From positions 2,878,150 to 2,942,149 of the forward strand of contig NZ_AP019783.1 in NCBI RefSeq assembly GCF_019670005.1: a DNA stretch of 64,000 nt. Reading direction: 5' to 3'. Every line of letters begins with the position of its first letter. Position 1 is the first letter of the stretch. The notes below the pieces were generated by a model. That model was not told the origin of the DNA. It did not search any database and was given only the letters and a program-made list of their open reading frames with translations. Source of the DNA: Methylomagnum ishizawai. Lineage in GTDB: Bacteria; Pseudomonadota; Gammaproteobacteria; Methylococcales; Methylococcaceae. The translations under genes were made by a program, and so were the position numbers. Shown one piece after another: positions 8,247-16,858 of the stretch.

Positions 8247-8939
8247 ATGGAACAACTGGACTTCGCCCCCTTCCTGGCCTTCGACCTCGGCCCTTTGCAC
8301 ATCGGCCCCACCGTTTTGACCACCTGGCTCATCATGGCCCTGCTCGGCGGCGGGGCTTGGCTCTCGACCCGGCGGCTCAGCGTGGACACGCCCTCCCGCT
8401 GGCAAACGCTGCTGGAAGGCGCGGTCGGTTCGATGGAAACCGCCATCGCCGCCGTCGCGCCCAGCGCGTCCCGGCGGCTCCTGCCCTTCATTGGCACGCT
8501 GTGGGTCTACACCGTCGCCGCCAACCTGATCGGCTTGATACCGGGCCTGGGTTCGCCCACCGCCGATCTCTCGGAAACCGCCGCCCTCGCCCTCTTGGTG
8601 TTCCTCTCGGTGCATTGGTATGGCATCCGCGATGGCGGCCTCGGCTATTTCCGCCATTACCTCGCGCCCAGCCCGATCCTGTTGCCCTTCCACCTATTGA
8701 GCGAGGTCTCCCGTACCCTCGCCCTCGCCATGCGCTTGTTCGGCAATATGATGAGCCTGGAACTGGCGGTGCTGCTGGTGCTGTTGGTGGCGGGCTTCCT
8801 GGCCCCGGTGCCGCTGTTGTTGCTACATATCGTGGAAGCCTTGGTGCAGGCGTATATTTTCGGCATGTTGGCCTTGATCTATATCGCGGGGGCCTTGCAA
8901 TCGCAGGCCCGGCCCCCCCCATCCGCTAAGGAGCTTTGA
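8247..8939 (+). CDS. atpB: N-ATPase a subunit (ion channel)
   Basis: 230 residues with five to six membrane helices. The essential arginine helix is visible in SRTLALAMRLFGNMMSLELAVL, and the last helices carry the expected polar residues (HIVEALVQAYIFGMLALIYI). Subunit a forms the two half-channels that pass ions to the c-ring glutamates. The length is typical of the alternate family and shorter than E. coli a (271). Its stop overlaps the start of atpE (TGAATGA), and the gene is part of the C-Q-B-E-F-A-G cluster. Confidence 0.9.
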   Translation: MEQLDFAPFLAFDLGPLHIGPTVLTTWLIMALLGGGAWLSTRRLSVDTPSRWQTLLEGAVGSMETAIAAVAPSASRRLLPFIGTLWVYTVAANLIGLIPGLGSPTADLSETAALALLVFLSVHWYGIRDGGLGYFRHYLAPSPILLPFHLLSEVSRTLALAMRLFGNMMSLELAVLLVLLVAGFLAPVPLLLLHIVEALVQAYIFGMLALIYIAGALQSQARPPPSAKEL

Positions 8940-9206
8940 ATGAGCGATATGCACTGGTTCGTCATCCTGTCCACGGTGGGCGCGGCGCTCGCCATCGCCA
9001 TCGGCGTCCTGGCCCCAGGGCTCGCCATGGGCAAGGCCATCGCCCAGGCGCTCGATGCCCTGGCCCGCCAGCCCGAGGCCGAGAAAGCCATCACCCGCAC
9101 CTTGTTCATCGGCCTCGCCATGATCGAATCCCTGGCGATCTACGTGCTGGTGGTGGTGTTGATTATCTTGTTCAGGAATCCCTTGATCGAATATTTGCTG
9201 AAATAG
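8940..9206 (+). CDS. atpE: N-ATPase c subunit (ring)
   Basis: 88 residues forming a two-helix hairpin with the polar loop ALARQPEA. The ion-binding carboxylate is Glu63 in the outer helix (LAMIESLAIYVL). Sodium-type rings such as that of Ilyobacter use Gln/Glu on helix 1 plus Glu-Ser-Thr and Tyr on helix 2; alignment by the APG and RQPEA anchors puts Met30 at the helix-1 position and Ser64, Leu65, Tyr68 after Glu63. Two sodium ligands are therefore replaced, so proton coupling is more likely than sodium. That is an inference from alignment by eye. Confidence 0.9.
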   Translation: MSDMHWFVILSTVGAALAIAIGVLAPGLAMGKAIAQALDALARQPEAEKAITRTLFIGLAMIESLAIYVLVVVLIILFRNPLIEYLLK

Positions 9207-9222
9207 GTCCGGTATCCCGCCC

Positions 9223-9978
9223 ATGAACTTCGACTGGACCACCTTCGCCCTGGAATTCCTCAACTTCCTCATCCTGCTGTGGATACTGCGGCGTTTCCTC
9301 TACGGACCGGTGCTGGAAGTCATCGCCGCCCGCCAGCGCAAGATCGAGGACCAACTCCACGACGCCGAGCGCATCCGCGCCGAAGCCCAAGCCGCCCGCG
9401 AGGCTTGCGAACACCAGCAAGCGGCCTGGGCCGAGGAGCAAATCCAGGCCCGCGCCGGCTTGGCGCGGAGCATCGCCGAGGAGCGCGAACGCCTGCTGCG
9501 CGGCGTAGCCGACGAAGCCGCCGAAACCCGCGCCAAATTCCAAGCCCAGGAAGAACGGGAGCGGCAAGACTGGGCGCGGACCACGGAGCGGCGGGCCTTG
9601 GCACTCGGCGGGCGCTTCGTGACAAAGCTGTTGGAACGCGCCGCCGGACCGGAACTCGAAACCCGCTTGATCGCGTTGGCGCTGGCCGATTTCGGGCGCT
9701 TGCCCGCCGACCAAACCGAGACCCTCCGCGCCGCCCTGCTGGCCGGGGACGGGCCGGACGTGGTCAGCGCCTTTCCCCTGGCCGATGAGCAACGCGCCGC
9801 GCTGACCGCCGCGCTCGCGCAACTGGCGGGGCGGCCGGTCCAGCCCACATTCCGGGAAGACGCCGATGTGCTGGCCGGACTGCGCATCCACGCCGGAGCC
9901 TGGGTATTGGCGGCCAATCTGCGGGACGAACTGAAATTCTTCCACACAATCGGGGAATCCGGGCATGGACCGGATTGA
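9223..9978 (+). CDS. atpF: N-ATPase b subunit with C-terminal delta-like extension
   Basis: 251 residues: an N-terminal membrane helix (about 8-28, [20 protein letters not shown]), a long Glu/Arg/Ala-rich coiled coil (about 35-130) and a C-terminal domain (about 145-245) resembling the delta/OSCP C-terminus. Alternate F-ATPases lack a separate delta gene and use this b-delta fusion as peripheral stalk. There is no atpH in the cluster, consistent with that. Its end overlaps atpA by 14 bp. Confidence 0.87.
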   Translation: MNFDWTTFALEFLNFLILLWILRRFLYGPVLEVIAARQRKIEDQLHDAERIRAEAQAAREACEHQQAAWAEEQIQARAGLARSIAEERERLLRGVADEAAETRAKFQAQEERERQDWARTTERRALALGGRFVTKLLERAAGPELETRLIALALADFGRLPADQTETLRAALLAGDGPDVVSAFPLADEQRAALTAALAQLAGRPVQPTFREDADVLAGLRIHAGAWVLAANLRDELKFFHTIGESGHGPD

Positions 9979-11458
9979 TCCACCCACACCCCGGCTGGAC
10001 CGGGTCGCGGAGAACGTGGACCGCTACCGCCCCGGCCCGCGCCTGTCGGAGCAAGGCCGGGTGCTGGCGGTGGGCGATGGCATCGCCTGGGTCGGGGGTT
10101 TGCCTTCGGCGGCGATGGAGGAACTCTTGCGGTTCGAAGACGGCAGCCAGGGCTGGGTGTTCCATCTGGGCCGGGATGCGCTGGGCGCGATCCTGTTGGG
10201 GGCGGATGCCCGGCTGGCCGCGGGCTCGCCGGTCTATACCACCGGGCGGCGGCTCACGTTGGGCGTGGGCGATGGCTTGCTGGGCCGGGTCGTCGATCCT
10301 TTGGGCCGCCCCTTGGACGGACTGCCCGCCCCGGACCTGGGCCAAAGCCGCGAACTGGACCCGCCCTCCCCGCCCATCGTGGCGCGGGATTTCGTGAACC
10401 GCCCTTTGCACAGCGGCATCAAGATCGTCGATGCCCTGATTCCCCTGGGACGCGGCCAGCGCCAGCTCATCATCGGCGACAACGGCACCGGGAAAAGCGC
10501 CCTGGCCCTCGACATGGTGCTGAGCCAAAAGGACCAGGGCGTTTTATGCGTCTACGTCCTCATCGGCCAGAAACGCTCCGACACGGTCGGCGTCATCGAC
10601 CTCTTGCGCCGCCAGGGCGCCCTCGACCACACCACCGTGGTCGTGGCCGAGGCCAGCGACAGCCCCGGCTTGAAATACCTCGCCCCGTTCGCGGGCTGCG
10701 CGGTGGCCGAACATTGGCTATGGCGGGGCCGGGATACCCTGGTGGTCTACGACGATCTTTCCACCCACGCCCGCGCCTACCGCGAACTCTCCTTGTTGCT
10801 GCGGCGTCCGCCGGGCCGGGAAGCCTATCCCGGCGATATTTTCTATCTGCACTCGCGCCTGCTGGAACGCTCGACCCGCCTCGCCCCCGGCCACGGCGGC
10901 GGCAGCCTGACCGCCCTACCCCTGGTCGAAACCGAACAGGGCGAAATCGCCGCCTACATCCCCACCAACCTGATTTCCATCACCGACGGCCAGATTTACC
11001 TGGACCGCCGTTTATTCAGCGCCGGCTTCCTACCCGCCATCGATATCACCCGCTCGGTCTCGCGCATCGGCGGCCAAGCCCAGCATCCCCGCATCAAGGA
11101 GGAAGCCGGGCGCATGAAGCTGGATTACCTGCAATTCCTGGAATTGGAAACCTTCACCCGCTTCGGCTCCAAACTCGACGCCGGGATGGAGGAAAAAATC
11201 CGCAAGGGCCGCATCCTCCGGGAAATCCTCAAACAGGAACGCCTGGCCCCGGTCGCCGCCGAACTGCAACTGGCTTGGATGATGGCCTATCAGGCCGACC
11301 TGTTCGGGGAACCCGACCCCGCCGCCGTCCGCCGCACGCTGGACCGGCTGGAACTCGGCCTGCGCGACGCGCCGGCGCCGCTGCGCCTGGACGACGAGCG
11401 CGCCGCCTGGAGCCGCTGGCTGGCGAAGCTGTTCCCCGGCGGCAAGGACGGCGCATGA
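9965..11458 (+). CDS. atpA: N-ATPase alpha subunit (non-catalytic nucleotide-binding)
   Basis: 497 residues. The P-loop reads GDNGTGKS at about 171-178; the family signature [17 protein letters not shown] and the [29 protein letters not shown] region (written in parts: [13 protein letters not shown] and [12 protein letters not shown]) are intact. Alpha alternates with beta in the F1 hexamer and carries structural nucleotide sites. The signature identifies this gene as alpha, not beta; no beta gene is present in the window. The start overlaps atpF by 14 bp, and the stop overlaps atpG (ATGA). Confidence 0.93.
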   Translation: MDRIDPPTPRLDRVAENVDRYRPGPRLSEQGRVLAVGDGIAWVGGLPSAAMEELLRFEDGSQGWVFHLGRDALGAILLGADARLAAGSPVYTTGRRLTLGVGDGLLGRVVDPLGRPLDGLPAPDLGQSRELDPPSPPIVARDFVNRPLHSGIKIVDALIPLGRGQRQLIIGDNGTGKSALALDMVLSQKDQGVLCVYVLIGQKRSDTVGVIDLLRRQGALDHTTVVVAEASDSPGLKYLAPFAGCAVAEHWLWRGRDTLVVYDDLSTHARAYRELSLLLRRPPGREAYPGDIFYLHSRLLERSTRLAPGHGGGSLTALPLVETEQGEIAAYIPTNLISITDGQIYLDRRLFSAGFLPAIDITRSVSRIGGQAQHPRIKEEAGRMKLDYLQFLELETFTRFGSKLDAGMEEKIRKGRILREILKQERLAPVAAELQLAWMMAYQADLFGEPDPAAVRRTLDRLELGLRDAPAPLRLDDERAAWSRWLAKLFPGGKDGA

Positions 11459-12294
11459 GCCGCCGCGCCCAGGTCGAGGAACACATGGCGCGGCTCATGG
11501 AAATTTCCGGCATCCTCGCCGCGATGAAAACCCTGGCTTCCATCGAAACCCACAAATTCGCCCGCCACATGGCCCGGCAATCGGCCCTGGTCGCCAGCAT
11601 CGAAACCGCCGCCGCCGATTTCCTGGCCTTCCATCCCGATTTCCGGGACGGGGCCACGGAAACCGGCGGCGCGGGGCGGCTGTTGGTTGCGATCGGCTCG
11701 GAGCGGGGGTTTTGCGGGGATTTCAACGAAGCGGTGGTGGCGGCGCTGGAGGCCATGCCGGAACCCGGCCCGCGCCTGCTGGTGGTGGGCCGCCGCTTGG
11801 CCGGGAAGCTGGAACGGCACCCACGCCTGGTCGGCTGGCTGGACGGTCCCAACACCGCAGAGGAAGTCCGGCCCATGCTGGACCGCTTGTTGGACCAATT
11901 GCACGCCTTGCGGGAAAGGCCGCCCGCTTGGGCCCGGCTCGGCGTCCTGGCCCATGCCCCGGAAGGCGTTGTCGTCCCGTATCCGGTGCTGCCGATGGCA
12001 CCGCCCCCGCCGCCCCGACCCGCCTATCCGCCCCGGCTCAACCTCGACCCGGCGGAGTTCTTCGCCGGGCTGACCGGGCATTATCTGGAAGCCAAGCTGC
12101 CCTGCCTGCTCCACGGCTCGCTGCTGGCCGAGAACCGCCGCCGCCTGGAACATATGGAACGGGCGCTGGCCCGGATGCAAGGCAAACTCGAAGACCTGGG
12201 CCGCTCGCGCAACGCCCTGCGGCAGGAGGAAATCACCGAGGAAATCGAGATGATCCTATTGAGCGCGGAGGCGCGGCTGGGCGGGATCAATTAG
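11455..12294 (+). CDS. atpG: N-ATPase gamma subunit (rotor shaft)
   Basis: 279 residues from the ATG at 11455, overlapping the atpA stop as ATGA; the frame is open far upstream within atpA but that part is a shadow. N-terminal helix [27 protein letters not shown] (two short pieces: [12 protein letters not shown] and AAMKTLA) and C-terminal helix ([21 protein letters not shown]) form the antiparallel coiled coil that rotates in the alpha-beta hexamer. The central Rossmann-like part is present ([19 protein letters not shown]). Last gene of the cluster; it converges on the EF-hand gene with an 8-bp overlap. Confidence 0.88.
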   Translation: MSRRAQVEEHMARLMEISGILAAMKTLASIETHKFARHMARQSALVASIETAAADFLAFHPDFRDGATETGGAGRLLVAIGSERGFCGDFNEAVVAALEAMPEPGPRLLVVGRRLAGKLERHPRLVGWLDGPNTAEEVRPMLDRLLDQLHALRERPPAWARLGVLAHAPEGVVVPYPVLPMAPPPPPRPAYPPRLNLDPAEFFAGLTGHYLEAKLPCLLHGSLLAENRRRLEHMERALARMQGKLEDLGRSRNALRQEEITEEIEMILLSAEARLGGIN

Positions 12295-12802
12295 CGTTCC
12301 GCGCCGATACCGCCTGCAAATATTCGCCCTGGGAAATCTGGTCGTCGTCGTCGAGGTCGAGGACGCTGAACAGCCGGATCAGGTCCAGGTTCACCGGCTT
12401 CAGCACGTTATATTCGGGCAGCGACAAAGCCCCGTCGGTATTGGCGTCGGTGAACTTGAAGGTCTTCTTGGCGATGCGCAAGGCCCGGCCCGTGCGGGCA
12501 TCGACGAATTCCTCGGGACTCAGCAGTCCGTTGTGGTCGATATCCAATTGGTCGAACTGCTTGCTTTGCTGCTGTTCCAGCCAAGCCTGGACCTCCTCCA
12601 CGCCGAGATAGCCGCTGGCATCGGTGTCTATCCCCATGAACTCCAAGGCCCGGCCGGCCTGGACCTCGTCCTGGGTGATGGTGCCGTCGCGGTTGGTGTC
12701 GTAATCGGCGGGGAAGAAAGTGTCCGGCGGGTGTTTGGCGCAGACGGTGCCGACCGACAGCAGCAAGATCAGCCCGGCGGATAAGCGTTGATGGAGGTTC
12801 AT
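12287..12802 (-). CDS. Secreted EF-hand calcium-binding protein
   Basis: 171 residues from the ATG at 12802, which starts a clear Sec signal peptide (MNLHQRLSAGLILLLSVG, cleavage near VCA-KH); a longer open frame upstream lacks signal features. The mature part carries up to five EF-hand loops: DYDTNRDGTITQDE, DTDASGYLGVEE, DIDHNGLLSPEE, DANTDGALSLPE and DLDDDDQISQGE. It probably binds calcium in the periplasm or outside the cell; no catalytic domain is present. It lies between atpG (convergent) and the GMC oxidoreductase gene on the same strand, but a link with the latter is not shown. Confidence 0.85.
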   Translation of the reverse strand: MNLHQRLSAGLILLLSVGTVCAKHPPDTFFPADYDTNRDGTITQDEVQAGRALEFMGIDTDASGYLGVEEVQAWLEQQQSKQFDQLDIDHNGLLSPEEFVDARTGRALRIAKKTFKFTDANTDGALSLPEYNVLKPVNLDLIRLFSVLDLDDDDQISQGEYLQAVSARNAN

Positions 12803-13013
12803 GGCGGTTTCTCGGATCGCTGGGGCGCGATGGTGGTGGATGCGGAGGGCCGGCCCGGCGGGATGAGTGTAAAGGCCGATTGTGGCGGAATCATGGAGGA
12901 TGGCGGGGCTGCCAGCCTTGTGCATGGTTGCGGGGGATTCTAACCGGATGGTCCGGTGCCCGCCAGTTCGGGCCACCAACGGCGGCGCGGTCCAAGCCCC
13001 GATCCAGGGGCTA

Positions 13014-14594
13014 TCACCGCCGCGCCATCCCCTTCAAATGATCCGCCAACCGCAGCGCCAGCGCGATAATGGTCAAGGTGGGATTGGCGAAACCGCTGGT
13101 CGGAAACACCGAAGAACCCGCGATATAAATATTATCCAAACCATGAATCCGGCAGTTTTCATCCACCACGCCCCAGCGCGGATTCACATTCATGCGCGTC
13201 GTGCCCATATGATGGCCGGCCCCGCTCGCGCCATAAAGTATCTCCGGCTCGTCCTCGGGGATTTCCACCGCCATCCGGCCAAACCCGGAATGCTCCACCT
13301 CGGCGGCGATCAAGCGATGGGCCACGCCGATCCCCTGTTTATCCAAGGCCGAAATCCGCCAATCGATGGTGGCTTTACGCAAACCCAAGGCATCCCGTTG
13401 TTCCGAAAGCCGTATCCGGCTATCCGGATTGGGCACTTGCTCCACGAAATTGGATAAGCGATAGACCACCGGATACTTGGTCGGCGCGTGGGCCTGCACG
13501 AATTGCTTGAACAGTTTCCGGTATTTCTGGAAGGCCATCAGCGCCACGGTATCGAGGGCATCGATATCCATGATGTTCTTGCGGGCGTCATGGGCCAATT
13601 CGACCAGCTTATCGAATGCCGACGGGGTATTGATGGTGATTTCCGCGCGGAAATCGGGAATTTGATATTGCCTGACCACGGCTTCGGGCAAGGCCAAATG
13701 GCATTGCACCCAACCGGCGCGGGATTGCTGCGGCGCCCCGTAGATACACAAGGGCTGATGCCCGTTATGGGGCAATATCTTCCCGCTGCGATACCAGATA
13801 TGCTCCATGAAAAACCGCCCGATCAAATCATGGTCGTTCCCCAACCCATTGTCCTGGATTTGATTCGAGAGCAGCAACAACCGGGCATTTTCCACGCCCC
13901 CCGCCGCCAGCACATAATGCTTGGCCCGCACCGCGAAGCGCCTACCGGTCAAGGTCCGCACCGCGACATCCCGGATGCGTGGCGCATCCCGGTCCCGGTT
14001 GATGGCGGCCACATTGGCGTAGATATAGGCGGTGATATTGGCGGCGTCCGCGATCTGCCCGCGATAATGGCTGCCGAAGCGCCGGGCATCGAATTTGGTC
14101 TGGCCCATATAGCGCGACATGACGGTCTCGACCTTATCCGCCGCGAACGGGAACAAGCCCAAGCCCAGTTCTCCGGCCACCTGGGCCGGATCGTGGTCGT
14201 TATCCCCCAAATCCAAGTATCGCTGGGCGCGGGCATAATAGGGCCGTATCTCCTCGATCCCGAAGGGCCAGCCACTATAGGGAATCCAGGGCACGCGCTC
14301 GAAATTGAGCGCCCGCAGCGGCACGCAATGCCCGCCCCAAAGATTGGTCGCCCCGCCGAAATACCGGGGCCGTAGAAACCGCAAACCATTATATCTGCGC
14401 CCCACATTATGGATGGCCTGTAGACGCTGGGTACGCCTGTCCACCTGTAGTCCGCCGCTTTCCAAGAGACAGATATTCATGCCGCTATGGGCGAATTCCA
14501 GGGCGATCATAATTCCCGCCGCCCCCGCCCCGATAATACAGATATCCGTTTCCACCAGCCTATCGTCGTCCATATCCCTGGCATCGATCATCAT
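13014..14594 (-). CDS. GMC-family FAD-dependent oxidoreductase
   Basis: 526 residues. The N-terminal FAD-binding fold reads TDICIIGAGAAGIMIALEF with an acidic strand end (LLESGG). The GMC C-terminal domain ends in the expected His/Asn region (ASGAGHHMGTTRM, IYIAGSSVFPTSGFANPTLT). GMC enzymes oxidise alcohols, sugars or sterol-like substrates and pass electrons to oxygen, quinones or cytochromes; the substrate cannot be told. No signal peptide or twin-arginine motif is seen, so it is probably cytoplasmic. It stands alone on its strand with a 545-bp gene-poor region upstream. An alternative start is the second Met or Met8. Confidence 0.88.
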   Translation of the reverse strand: MMIDARDMDDDRLVETDICIIGAGAAGIMIALEFAHSGMNICLLESGGLQVDRRTQRLQAIHNVGRRYNGLRFLRPRYFGGATNLWGGHCVPLRALNFERVPWIPYSGWPFGIEEIRPYYARAQRYLDLGDNDHDPAQVAGELGLGLFPFAADKVETVMSRYMGQTKFDARRFGSHYRGQIADAANITAYIYANVAAINRDRDAPRIRDVAVRTLTGRRFAVRAKHYVLAAGGVENARLLLLSNQIQDNGLGNDHDLIGRFFMEHIWYRSGKILPHNGHQPLCIYGAPQQSRAGWVQCHLALPEAVVRQYQIPDFRAEITINTPSAFDKLVELAHDARKNIMDIDALDTVALMAFQKYRKLFKQFVQAHAPTKYPVVYRLSNFVEQVPNPDSRIRLSEQRDALGLRKATIDWRISALDKQGIGVAHRLIAAEVEHSGFGRMAVEIPEDEPEILYGASGAGHHMGTTRMNVNPRWGVVDENCRIHGLDNIYIAGSSVFPTSGFANPTLTIIALALRLADHLKGMARR

Positions 14595-15140
14595 GGGTGT
14601 TATTCTGCTCGTTTGGATGTGTTATCGACTATTTCCGGTGAACACGCGCCGCATGGACCCGGAATCCCGCGCCATGTTATCGCAGCCCCCGCGTGGCCCG
14701 TCGATAGGGAATATCACTGATTTTGGCGGCCTGCCGCCCTCTTTCCGGGAAAACATCCCTCCGCGAGTCCGGCGTCCGACCCGGAATGGATCAAGGGCCG
14801 CGAGGCCGCACCCCGATGGACCCCATGCCCGCGAACCGTAGGCTGGAATCGTGGCATCTTTGTCTGTAAGCCGACACACCATCACGCTCCAACGGCATCC
14901 ACCGTAAAGCCCAAAACGCTTGATCTATCAATGCCCCGCCCCTCAACGACGCGGATGGCACCGAATGTGCTTGAATCCCGCCAACAATCCCACCCGATAT
15001 TGCTTGGAAAGCCACCCGCGCTGGCCGTCCCGCCCTTACAACCCCTCGTTGACCCCTGGATAGACCCGCTGGATTCGCCCAGATCCCCACGCTTGCCAAA
15101 AGCTGGGATGGATTAAACCCATAAGACATGAGTAAGAGCT
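14595..15140 (+). other. Gene-poor interval, nothing assigned
   Basis: About 545 bp between the GMC gene (leaving leftward) and the protoglobin gene. Short open frames occur on both strands but none has recognisable motifs, a good ribosome binding site or residue composition like real proteins. The interval must hold both promoters. I see no hairpin with a T run and no repeat shared with other parts of the window. Confidence 0.5.
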
Positions 15141-15704
15141 ATGCAAAATTTGAATTATTCGGAACTGACCCAATACGCGAAAGCGCTGGCGAATTTCACC
15201 CCGGAACAGGAGCGCGTGGTCATGGAATCGGGCGCATTGCTGAAACCCCATTTGGTCGAAGTCACCGAATCCTTCTACGACAAACTGCTGGCCATCCCGG
15301 AAACCCGTAGATTCCTGCAAGGGCGTACCGAACGCCTCAAAAACACCCATTTATCCTGGCTGGATAAAATATTCACCGGACCTTATGACAATGAATATAC
15401 CGCCTATATGTACATGGTGGGTGTCATCCATGTCCGGGTGGATTTGCCGGTGGAATTCATGGCGGCGGGGATGACCTTGATCGCGGACGCCCTCTCCACC
15501 AAGCTGAACGCCCTCTACGGCGGCGACCATCGCCAATCCCGCGACACCATGGCGGCGATCAATGGGGTCTTGGGATATTCCCTCATCGTGATGCAAAAAT
15601 CCTATCAATCCTCGATGGAGGAGCAGTTGCAGAAATTCCTGAAAATCACCGGCATCACCCGTGCGCTGTATCAAAACATGGCCCTGGCCTATAAAGGCGG
15701 CTGA
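15141..15704 (+). CDS. Protoglobin-domain haem protein
   Basis: 187 residues forming one protoglobin/globin-sensor domain with no fused output domain. The proximal haem ligand is probably His97 in VGVIHVRVDLP, in the right place after the helix containing WLDKIFTGPYDNEY. Protoglobins bind oxygen, CO or NO, and the single-domain forms may store or detoxify gas or act as separate sensors. The start ATG follows AAGAGCT. The next gene (efflux adaptor) begins 82 bp downstream on the same strand, so cotranscription is possible but unproved. The family call is good; the role is open. Confidence 0.85.
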   Translation: MQNLNYSELTQYAKALANFTPEQERVVMESGALLKPHLVEVTESFYDKLLAIPETRRFLQGRTERLKNTHLSWLDKIFTGPYDNEYTAYMYMVGVIHVRVDLPVEFMAAGMTLIADALSTKLNALYGGDHRQSRDTMAAINGVLGYSLIVMQKSYQSSMEEQLQKFLKITGITRALYQNMALAYKGG

Positions 15705-15786
15705 CGGGCGGGATCGGCCCGCCACCCCTGTCCCGGCACCGGAGGCTGGGTTATAGTGCGCGGCCTTTCCCCGAGGCCGCCCGACC

Positions 15787-16845
15787 GTGTCCGCCGATCC
15801 TCCCCCGAACATCCTGCGCCATGCCGCGTGGTTGACCCTGTCGCTGGCCGTCGGCCTGTACCCCGCCGCCTGGGGCCGGGACGACGATGACGACGGGGCC
15901 GGCCCCGCCCAGCCCGCCGCCAGGGCGGGTGGCGCGACGCCGACCACCGGCGGGGTGGACCTGGACGCCGGGCAAATCCAGCTTGCGGGGCTGGTGGTCG
16001 AGCCGCTACGGGCCGTGGCCTTCCAGCCGGAAACCGCCGCCTATGGCAAGGTGCTGGATATCCAGCCCTTACTGGAACTCCGGGTACGCCACCGGGCGGC
16101 GCGGGCCGAGGCCGAAGTCGCCGCCGCCGCGCTGGACTTGGCCCGGCGCAACCGCGAACGCCTGGGCACCTTGCACCGGGAGGACATCGTCGCCGAGCGC
16201 GAGTTGATCCACGCCGAGGCGCAATGGCAATCCGACCGCGCCAAAGCCGGGGCCGCCCTCCGCCTGTTGGACGAAATCCGCCACCAAGCCGAGCAAGCCT
16301 GGGGGGCCGCCGTGGCACGGCTGGCCCTGGACGAGGGTTCGACGCTGTTCGACGAGTTGTTGAGCCACCGCCGGGTGTTGCTCCTGGTCGCCCTGCCGCG
16401 GGGCTATGTCCTGCCACAGCGGGAAACGCCGCTGTTCATCGCCAAAGACGCCGAACGGGCCAAGGCGGTGCGGGCCTACCCAATCGCGCCCGCCACCCAG
16501 ACCGACGACTTGGTGCAGGGGGAAACCTGGTTCTATCAGGCCGCCGATGCCTCCTTGCGTTCGGGGATGCGGGTCCAGGTCTGGGCACCCTTGGCCGGCA
16601 CCCAGCTCAACGGGGTGGCGCTTCCGCTAACGGCGGTGGTGTGGCAGGGCGGGAAGCCTTGGGTTTATCGCCAGACCGGGCCGGGCCGTTTTGGCCGGGT
16701 GGAGGTCGCGGGCTACCGGGAGCATGGCGGGGCGTGGTTCGTGGAACGGGGCTTCGCGGCGGGCGACAGGATCGTCGTGACCGGGGCGCAGAGCTTGCTG
16801 TCGGAGGAATTCCGCGGCGGCATCCCGGACGAGGACGACGACTGA
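15787..16845 (+). CDS. RND efflux periplasmic adaptor (membrane fusion protein)
   Basis: 352 residues. An N-terminal hydrophobic segment (about 13-28, AAWLTLSLAVGLYPAAWG) serves as signal or anchor, followed by an Asp-rich linker. A long alpha-hairpin (about 95-185, rich in Ala, Glu and Arg) stands where adaptors of the CusB/CzcB type have theirs, followed by beta-barrel and membrane-proximal domains (VQVWAPLAGTQLNGVALP, GDRIVVTGAQSLLSEEF). It should link the inner-membrane pump encoded 13 bp downstream to an outer-membrane channel; none is encoded here. An acidic C-terminal tail (DEDDD) is present. Confidence 0.8.
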   Translation: MSADPPPNILRHAAWLTLSLAVGLYPAAWGRDDDDDGAGPAQPAARAGGATPTTGGVDLDAGQIQLAGLVVEPLRAVAFQPETAAYGKVLDIQPLLELRVRHRAARAEAEVAAAALDLARRNRERLGTLHREDIVAERELIHAEAQWQSDRAKAGAALRLLDEIRHQAEQAWGAAVARLALDEGSTLFDELLSHRRVLLLVALPRGYVLPQRETPLFIAKDAERAKAVRAYPIAPATQTDDLVQGETWFYQAADASLRSGMRVQVWAPLAGTQLNGVALPLTAVVWQGGKPWVYRQTGPGRFGRVEVAGYREHGGAWFVERGFAAGDRIVVTGAQSLLSEEFRGGIPDEDDD

Positions 16846-16858
16846 GACCCGGCCCGCG

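Noticed and set aside
14622-15129. Small open frames in the gene-poor interval upstream of the protoglobin gene
   Set aside because: No ribosome binding site, no domain, and overlapping frames on both strands; treated as non-coding.
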